A stretch of DNA of 8,997 bases from NCBI GenBank assembly GCA_016208525.1, contig JACQYJ010000027.1, positions 1-8,997 on the forward strand, given 5' to 3'. Below are positions 5,415 through 8,997 of the stretch, one piece after another. The notes under the pieces are model-generated. The model saw nothing but the letters and a program-made list of their open reading frames with translations, was not told where the DNA came from and did not search any database. How positions within the stretch are numbered: position 1 is the stretch's first letter; every line of letters begins with the position of its first letter. The position numbers were made by a program, and so were the translations under genes. Source of the DNA: Deltaproteobacteria bacterium. Lineage in GTDB: Bacteria > Desulfobacterota > JAENJC01.

Positions 5415-6536
5415 TCAAGGGATTTGTGGCAAGGAGGCTATAGCTGACAGAACGACAACGCTCCCGTTAAAGAGGTCTTTGATATATATGTGTTCTTCGG
5501 TGGAGTGGACCTTCTGCATACCGGTAGATATATTGATTGCCATTATCCCGTTCTGGTTGAAGATGTTTGCGTCTGAACCGCCGCCGGTTGTCGTATGGAC
5601 CGGCTCCAGGCCGCACTCTTTATATATCTCGTCCAGAAATCTGAGGAAAGGTTCATTTTCGTCTATCCTGAACGCCTTGTACTCTTTACGGCCGGCAATT
5701 TCTAACTTCGCTCCATTCTGTCTTGCCAGAGTCTCAGCGGTATTAAATAAGGCCTGTTTCGTTTTCTCAAGGTCTCCTGTATTGTGGCTCCTGAGTTCAC
5801 CCTTAATTATTACCTCTTTAGGTACCACGTTGGTCGCAGTACCGCCTTTTATTACTCCAATATTTGCAGTGGTTCCGGCGTTTATCCTTCCGTCAGGGAC
5901 CTCAGAGATGATCCTTGCGGCAACCCTTATGGCGCTTATCCCATTTTCAGGCTCACTCCCTGCGTGAGCCGCCCTCCCTGTAATCTTCATCTCGTATGTG
6001 TGATGCGTGGGGGCTGCAATGACTATATTCCCGACGCCCCCGCTGGAATCAAGCACCAGGGCATGTTTACTGCTAAGTCTTGTAAAATCCAGGTTCTTCG
6101 CGCCAAAAAGGCCGTTCTCCTCTGCAGATGTGAATACTATCTCCAGGTCGCCGTGCGGGATCTCCTTTTCATTAATCACCGCAAGGACCTCCAGAATCTG
6201 GGCCAGGGCGCTCTTGTCGTCCGCCCCAAGCACTGTGCTCCCTGTTGTCCTGATTACGCCTTCCTCTATACTGAAGGCAATCCCTTCGGTGGGCTCTATA
6301 GTGTCCATGTGTCCGCTCAGGAGGAGAGGGGGGATATCGGCGTTAGTCCCTTTCTTAAGCGCTATGAGGTTAAAGGATCTGTCGTATTCCTGGAACTCCA
6401 CATTACATCCGGCGTATTCAAGCCTCTTTTTAAGGAACTCCCCTATCTCTCTTTCATTGAAAGAAGGTGAGTTTATCCTGATAAGCTCAGTAAAGGTTTC
6501 TATCAGGCGGTCCTGGTTGATGTATTGCTTCATCAT
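5415..6536 (-). CDS. M20-family metallopeptidase, PepT-like
   Basis: This is a 373-residue cytosolic dizinc hydrolase of the M20/M25/M40 clan, closest in look to the peptidase T-like subgroup that trims short peptides. Expected metal and catalytic residues are visible: H76 and D78 in GHMDTIEP, the bridging D106 in GADDKSA, the catalytic/metal pair E139-E140 in SAEENG, D163 in VLDSSGG and H344 in KVHSTEEHI. The dimerisation lid is about 180-290, with GRAAHAGSEPENG and GTATNVVP typical of the family. Adjacent ATGs at 6536 and 6533 are both possible and neither has a clear Shine-Dalgarno. The gene lies 33 nt after the tlpA-like gene and 31 nt before xseA. Substrate specificity (tripeptidase versus another amidohydrolase) cannot be settled from sequence, so no symbol is given. 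Confidence 0.92.
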   Translation of the reverse strand: MMKQYINQDRLIETFTELIRINSPSFNEREIGEFLKKRLEYAGCNVEFQEYDRSFNLIALKKGTNADIPPLLLSGHMDTIEPTEGIAFSIEEGVIRTTGSTVLGADDKSALAQILEVLAVINEKEIPHGDLEIVFTSAEENGLFGAKNLDFTRLSSKHALVLDSSGGVGNIVIAAPTHHTYEMKITGRAAHAGSEPENGISAIRVAARIISEVPDGRINAGTTANIGVIKGGTATNVVPKEVIIKGELRSHNTGDLEKTKQALFNTAETLARQNGAKLEIAGRKEYKAFRIDENEPFLRFLDEIYKECGLEPVHTTTGGGSDANIFNQNGIMAINISTGMQKVHSTEEHIYIKDLFNGSVVVLSAIASLPQIP

Positions 6537-6569
6537 TCAAACCATTGAGTGAAATCTGAGGAGGAGAGG

Positions 6570-7106
6570 TTATTTCATCTTATCCTGAATGTCCTGAATA
6601 AAATCAGGTTCCATCCAGTCAAGGGGGCCGATGTACTTCTCTGCGACTATGCCATTTTTGTTTATAATGAAGGTTTCAGGTACGCCTGTTATCCCGTAAG
6701 CAGAACCCGCATCCTTGTCAGCGTCGTGATAAACAGGCATCCCATAGTTGTTCTTTTTCATGAAATCCCTTATCGTCTCTGCATTATCGTCTATGCTTAC
6801 CGGAAGCATCACAAGGTCGGTCCCTTTGAATTTATTGTAAAGCGCATCCATGGAAGGCATCTCCTCGCGGCAGGGCGGGCACCAAGTAGCCCAGAAATTA
6901 AGCAGGACCACCTTCCCCTCAAACTGGGAAAGCTTAACTGTCTTTCCATCCAGGTCATGCAGTATAACATCAACTGCGGCATCTCCCTTTTCCGGCATCT
7001 TTATTGCCTCTTCTGTATCTTCCTTTTTCCCTTTACAGGCGATAAGGGAGATGCAAAGCAGCAGGCTAATGCAAAGTAGGCTTCTTCTCTTCATCTTCTT
7101 CTTCAA
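6570..7106 (-). CDS. TlpA-like thioredoxin-fold lipoprotein
   Basis: This 178-residue exported thiol-disulfide oxidoreductase acts at the periplasmic face. A lysine/arginine start, a hydrophobic core and the lipobox LIAC (residues 21-24) predict lipidation at C24. The thioredoxin domain carries FWATWCPPCREEMPS, with C76 and C79 as the redox pair, and the cis-proline GVPETF (P143). Such proteins commonly keep apocytochrome cysteines or other periplasmic thiols reduced. Two starts compete. TTG at 7106 has AAAGGAG 6 nt upstream. ATG at 7094 gives a shorter signal peptide. I report the TTG because of the ribosome binding site. Either way the gene overlaps the end of the yacG-like gene (stop 7066-7068) by about 29-41 nt, so the two are probably translated in a coupled way. 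The di-haem cytochrome upstream makes a cytochrome maturation role attractive but unproven. Confidence 0.93.
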   Translation of the reverse strand: MKKKMKRRSLLCISLLLCISLIACKGKKEDTEEAIKMPEKGDAAVDVILHDLDGKTVKLSQFEGKVVLLNFWATWCPPCREEMPSMDALYNKFKGTDLVMLPVSIDDNAETIRDFMKKNNYGMPVYHDADKDAGSAYGITGVPETFIINKNGIVAEKYIGPLDWMEPDFIQDIQDKMK

Positions 7107-7245
7107 CCTTTTCTCCTTTAATGAAATGCTCTCCGGAGGCCCAGCCGCCCAGGTCTTTGATCTTGCATCTTTCCGAACAGAACGGTCTTAAGGGGTTCCC
7201 CTGCCATTCAGTCTCTTTTTTACATACCGGGCATTTTACCTTCAT
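7066..7245 (-). CDS. yacG: YacG-like zinc-binding protein (putative DNA gyrase inhibitor)
   Basis: From the ATG at 7245 this is a 59-residue protein. CPVC is followed by PFCSERCKIKDLGGWASGEH, giving the C-x2-C...C-x3-C zinc ribbon and the LGxWxS(G/E) block typical of YacG. E. coli YacG binds gyrase and inhibits its DNA binding. The tail is very acidic (EKVEEEDEEKK), then stops. A TTG at 7266 could extend the frame by seven codons, but AGG 7 nt before the ATG and family alignment favour the ATG. The 3' end overlaps the TlpA-like gene. It appears to open the transcription unit yacG-tlpA-like-pepT-like-xseA. Confidence 0.9.
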   Translation of the reverse strand: MKVKCPVCKKETEWQGNPLRPFCSERCKIKDLGGWASGEHFIKGEKVEEEDEEKKPTLH

Positions 7246-7268
7246 AATGGTACCTAAATCCTGCAATC

Positions 7269-7462
7269 AAACCACAGAGCACACAGAGGAAACCCTTTAA
7301 TGTCAAAATAAAAACCTTCTTTTAAATCTTTTCTCTGTGCACTCAAACGCTGATTTTTAAAAGCCCTATAAATTTTAAAATCAAACTCACGAGAACACGG
7401 AGAAGAAAAGGGTTTTAAAAGGTTTTTATACTCAAAAAATTTCTCTGTGGTCTCTGTGGTTT
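7269..7462. repeat. Pair of oppositely oriented CCACAGAG-type repeat copies
   Basis: The outer ends form an inverted repeat: AAACCACAGAG...CAGAGGA at 7269-7290 against 7441-7462, 19 of 22 matching. Inside are two more weak copies of the end (7331-7345 and 7391-7406). So the region reads as two related units of about 75 bp, one on each strand. Both contain AAGGTTTTTAT and end in CTCTGTGGTTTG. They are diverged, hence probably old. I recall similar CACAGAG intergenic repeats in other bacterial genomes, unchecked. Confidence 0.65.
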
Positions 7463-7517
7463 GCAGTTTTTAGGTGGTATGTTAAGTCAGGAAAAGTCAG
7501 TAGTCAACATTTTACTT

Positions 7518-7603
7518 GTAACTACTCAGGTTGTTTAGACTGTAGTCTATTAGGTCCACCCTATCCACCTGAATACCTGCAGACTATCCACCTGAGTAGT
7601 TAC
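7518..7603. repeat. Perfect 14-bp inverted repeat downstream of the cytochrome gene
   Basis: GTAACTACTCAGGT at 7518-7531 is the exact reverse complement of 7590-7603, with 58 bp between. Inside, CTATCCACCTGA occurs twice in direct orientation (7561-7572 and 7584-7595), and AGACTGTAGTCT at 7537-7548 is itself nearly palindromic. The right arm ends 2 nt before the cytochrome stop codon. A transcript of either strand could fold into a long hairpin. It could be a REP-type element or act as a transcript end, but no U-tract is visible. Confidence 0.7.
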
Positions 7604-7605
7604 GA

Positions 7606-7947
7606 TTACTTGAACCCGCTTTTTTCCCTTGTACACTTCCCTTCCGGTGTCTCTGCCTTGAGGTGGCATCCGCCGCAGTCCTTTCTTGCAGGCATAACTG
7701 CAGTTCCAGGCCTGGCTTCTTTTTCTTTCCTGTCGTGATACTGGGGGAACGCTCCGGGGGCAATGGCGCTTCCCGGAACAGGAACCTGCTCGTATGGCTT
7801 GTATGCTATCTTCCAATCCTTGTAAATAAGGTAATGACAGTGACCGCACCCCTGGTCAGGGGGTGTAGGTCCCGCATGCTGTTTAATGGATGACTTCGAG
7901 CATGAGACAAGCAACAGGCACCCAGATATTATTAGTAGATTTCTCAT
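7606..7947 (-). CDS. Small di-haem c-type cytochrome lipoprotein
   Basis: This is a 113-residue exported protein. A short hydrophobic signal ends in the lipobox LVSC (residues 13-16), predicting a lipid anchor at C16. Two haem c attachment motifs are present, CGHCH (C34, C37, H38) and CGGCH (C91, C94, H95), about 57 residues apart. Between them lies a Pro-rich linker (YKPYEQVPVPGSAIAPGAFP) with single Met (M85) and His (H71) residues that might serve as distal ligands. It probably carries electrons at the outer face of the inner membrane or in the periplasm. I do not recognise a named family. The ATG abuts the rsmI TAA directly and GGGGGA provides the ribosome binding site, so expression is coupled to rsmI. 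An additional C105 near the C-terminus is unpaired. Confidence 0.85.
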   Translation of the reverse strand: MRNLLIISGCLLLVSCSKSSIKQHAGPTPPDQGCGHCHYLIYKDWKIAYKPYEQVPVPGSAIAPGAFPQYHDRKEKEARPGTAVMPARKDCGGCHLKAETPEGKCTREKSGFK

Positions 7948-8787
7948 TTATCCCCCTTCAGCCGTCATCAATTTTATTTTTAGACCTTCTTTATACACCT
8001 CGCCCTTCGAAATCCCAAATCCTTTGGAGACGGCCTCTATAGCCTCTTTCATCGAAAGACCGCATTTTAGCGCCTTTTCCAGCTCACTGCCGATAGAACC
8101 TTTAAATCCTTCTCCCTGGTTGCCTTCCAGGACTATCACAACCTCGCCCTTAACTGTTCTATCCTTTAGCTCCTCCAATATATCAGACACCCGGCCCCTC
8201 AAGACCTCCTCATGTATCTTTGTAAGTTCCCGCAGTACGGCAATATTCCTGTCGCCGACTATATCATGTATATCCTTTAATGTCGAAAGGAGTCTCTGCG
8301 GGGACTCATAAAATATGAGACTCCTCTCTTCCCCTCTCAGTGTCTCAAGCCTTTCATTTCTGGCCTTCTCCTTTGCCGGAAGAAAACCTTCAAAGGCAAA
8401 GATGCCAGTGGGCAGCCCTGATATGGACAGGCCGGTTATTGCTGCCGAAGGGCCTGGTATAGGAACTACCCTTATCCCATCCTTGATAGCTCCTTTTATA
8501 AGTTCATATCCTGGATCGGAAACCCCAGGAGTCCCGGCGTCTGATACCAGAGCCACATCTTTCCCCTCCCTGAGCCTCCATGCGAGAAAGTCCCCTTTTA
8601 CTGCCCTGTTATGCTCAAAATAGCTTGTAACCGGGGTTTTTATACCGTAATGAGTGAGAAGCTTCTGAGTGTGCCTTGTATCCTCTGCTGCAATCAAATC
8701 CGCCTCTTTAAGTACCCTTACGGCCCTGAAGGTTATGTCCTCCAGGTTGCCGATAGGGGTTGCCACTATATAAAGGGTTCCATTCAT
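7948..8787 (-). CDS. rsmI: 16S rRNA (cytidine(1402)-2'-O)-methyltransferase RsmI
   Basis: RsmI uses S-adenosylmethionine to 2'-O-methylate C1402 in the decoding centre of 16S rRNA. The tetrapyrrole-methylase fold is evident: LYIVATPIGNLEDIT at the start, AAEDTRHTQ, VALVSDAGTPGVSDPG (SAM-binding region), PIPGPSAA and FEGFLPAK. The C-terminal part ends with VVIVLEG and a short helical domain. I place the start at the ATG at 8787, giving 279 residues, because the family begins directly before LYIVATP. In-frame ATGs at 8796 and 8826 would add 3 or 13 residues, and none of the three has a clear Shine-Dalgarno. Its stop abuts the cytochrome start. Upstream lies only repeat DNA. Confidence 0.95.
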   Translation of the reverse strand: MNGTLYIVATPIGNLEDITFRAVRVLKEADLIAAEDTRHTQKLLTHYGIKTPVTSYFEHNRAVKGDFLAWRLREGKDVALVSDAGTPGVSDPGYELIKGAIKDGIRVVPIPGPSAAITGLSISGLPTGIFAFEGFLPAKEKARNERLETLRGEERSLIFYESPQRLLSTLKDIHDIVGDRNIAVLRELTKIHEEVLRGRVSDILEELKDRTVKGEVVIVLEGNQGEGFKGSIGSELEKALKCGLSMKEAIEAVSKGFGISKGEVYKEGLKIKLMTAEGG

Positions 8788-8850
8788 GGTATGCATCTTA
8801 TCAGGAGAGGGGGAGATAATCAACAATAGAGCAGGAAAACGAAGATCGAA

Positions 8851-8925
8851 TAAAGGGGACGGTTCTATTTAAACGGTGACAGGAAAAAAGATAAGAAGAA
8901 GAAATAAAGAGAACCGTCCCCTTTA
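8851..8925. repeat. 75-bp REP/MITE-like inverted repeat
   Basis: The left arm at 8851-8871 reads TAAAGGGGACGGTTCTATTT plus A. The reverse complement of 8905-8925 differs from it at one of 21 positions. The centre is a purine-rich run (AAAAAAGATAAGAAGAAG). The end sequence AAAGGGGACGG is shared with the element at 2185-2273. It sits upstream of rsmI. Confidence 0.8.
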
Positions 8926-8997
8926 CTTTCTTCTAAACGGTGACAGGAAAAAAGATAAGAAGAAGAAATAAAGAGAACCGTCCCCTTTACTTTCTTC
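8870..8997. repeat. Two exact 64-bp tandem units, possibly continuing beyond the window
   Basis: 8870-8933 and 8934-8997 are identical over 64 bp. Each unit contains the element centre, TAAACGGTGACAGG, and the right arm GAACCGTCCCCTTTA followed by CTTTCTTC. Identity without a single difference implies a recent duplication or active homogenisation. The array reaches the window edge, so its true copy number is unknown. Confidence 0.9.

Larger units (their letters stand above)
7246..7605. other. Gene-free repeat-rich spacer
   Basis: About 360 bp without a credible gene separates the cytochrome stop from the yacG-like start. It is mostly occupied by two unrelated inverted-repeat structures (7269-7462 and 7518-7603) with AT-rich filler between them. 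Any promoter for the yacG-xseA cluster must lie here. A TTGACA on the minus strand (7301-7306) is the best -35 candidate, but no convincing -10 box follows at 17 bp. Confidence 0.7.

Noticed and set aside
5411..5426. Hairpin CAAATC-AAGG-GATTTG at the PepT-like stop as a terminator
   Set aside because: The stem is only 6 bp and AT-rich, there is no T-tract on the minus strand, and xseA follows within 31 nt.
5784..6552. Long plus-strand open frames opposite the PepT-like gene
   Set aside because: They are mirror frames of a gene whose metal ligands are all visible on the minus strand. Their translations are Pro/Ser/Cys-rich without motifs.
7284..7306. Promoter for the yacG cluster from TTGACA at 7301-7306
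   Set aside because: The -35 is perfect, but the hexamers at 16-18 bp spacing match the -10 poorly, and it lies inside a repeat element. Mentioned only as a candidate.
7550..7849. Second minus-strand frame through the cytochrome gene
   Set aside because: It conflicts with a frame that has a lipobox and two CxxCH motifs, and its own sequence runs into the inverted repeat.
8851..8997. Possible CRISPR array at the right edge (two 64-bp units)
   Set aside because: The units are identical throughout, with no variable spacers, and they contain halves of an inverted-repeat element. This is tandem duplication, not repeat-spacer structure, and no cas gene is visible.

Overview
The window looks like a chromosomal segment of a Gram-negative, probably anaerobic or respiring bacterium. 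Two predicted lipoproteins with type II signal peptides, a di-haem c-type cytochrome and a TlpA-type thioredoxin point to an envelope with periplasmic redox chemistry. The housekeeping proteins have the flavour of Nitrospirota or Desulfobacterota (former Deltaproteobacteria), but that is an impression from protein sequence, not a measured placement. Every gene I trust is on the minus strand, so transcription runs from position 8997 towards position 1.

Region by region, in the direction of transcription: (i) 8997-8827 holds two exact 64-bp tandem units that form part of a REP/MITE-like inverted repeat. (ii) rsmI (16S rRNA 2'-O-methyltransferase) is directly abutted by a small di-haem lipoprotein cytochrome. 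(iii) 7605-7246 is a roughly 360-bp gene-free stretch made largely of two unrelated inverted-repeat elements. (iv) A tight housekeeping cluster follows: yacG-like zinc protein, TlpA-like lipoprotein, M20 peptidase (PepT-like) and xseA, with overlaps or gaps of about 30 bp. (v) Accessory DNA occupies about 4165-154, between the xseA stop and the next core gene, a partial ruvA at 153-1.

The accessory region starts with a recognisable promoter just past xseA. It then has three overlapping genes: a TIGR04255-like protein and two small conserved-looking unknown proteins. A fourth ORF begins 2 nt later and looks like the first ~44 codons of a larger protein, possibly a type IIG/Eco57I-like restriction-modification enzyme. 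It is cut off by an 89-bp REP-like inverted repeat followed by a ladder of AAAAGGGG motifs. Immediately on the other side is the 3' third of a higB toxin gene, then an intact higA antitoxin. So two genes, each probably from a defence or addiction system, are broken at the same repeat. After higA comes a DUF4143-type AAA ATPase flanked by a 17-bp direct repeat, then decayed coding sequence, then ruvA.

The points most worth following are the uncharacterised TIGR04255-led operon and its missing 3' partner, the repeat-mediated scar that leaves an orphan HigA, and the direct repeats bracketing the ATPase. All family assignments come from reading the translations by eye; no database search was run.
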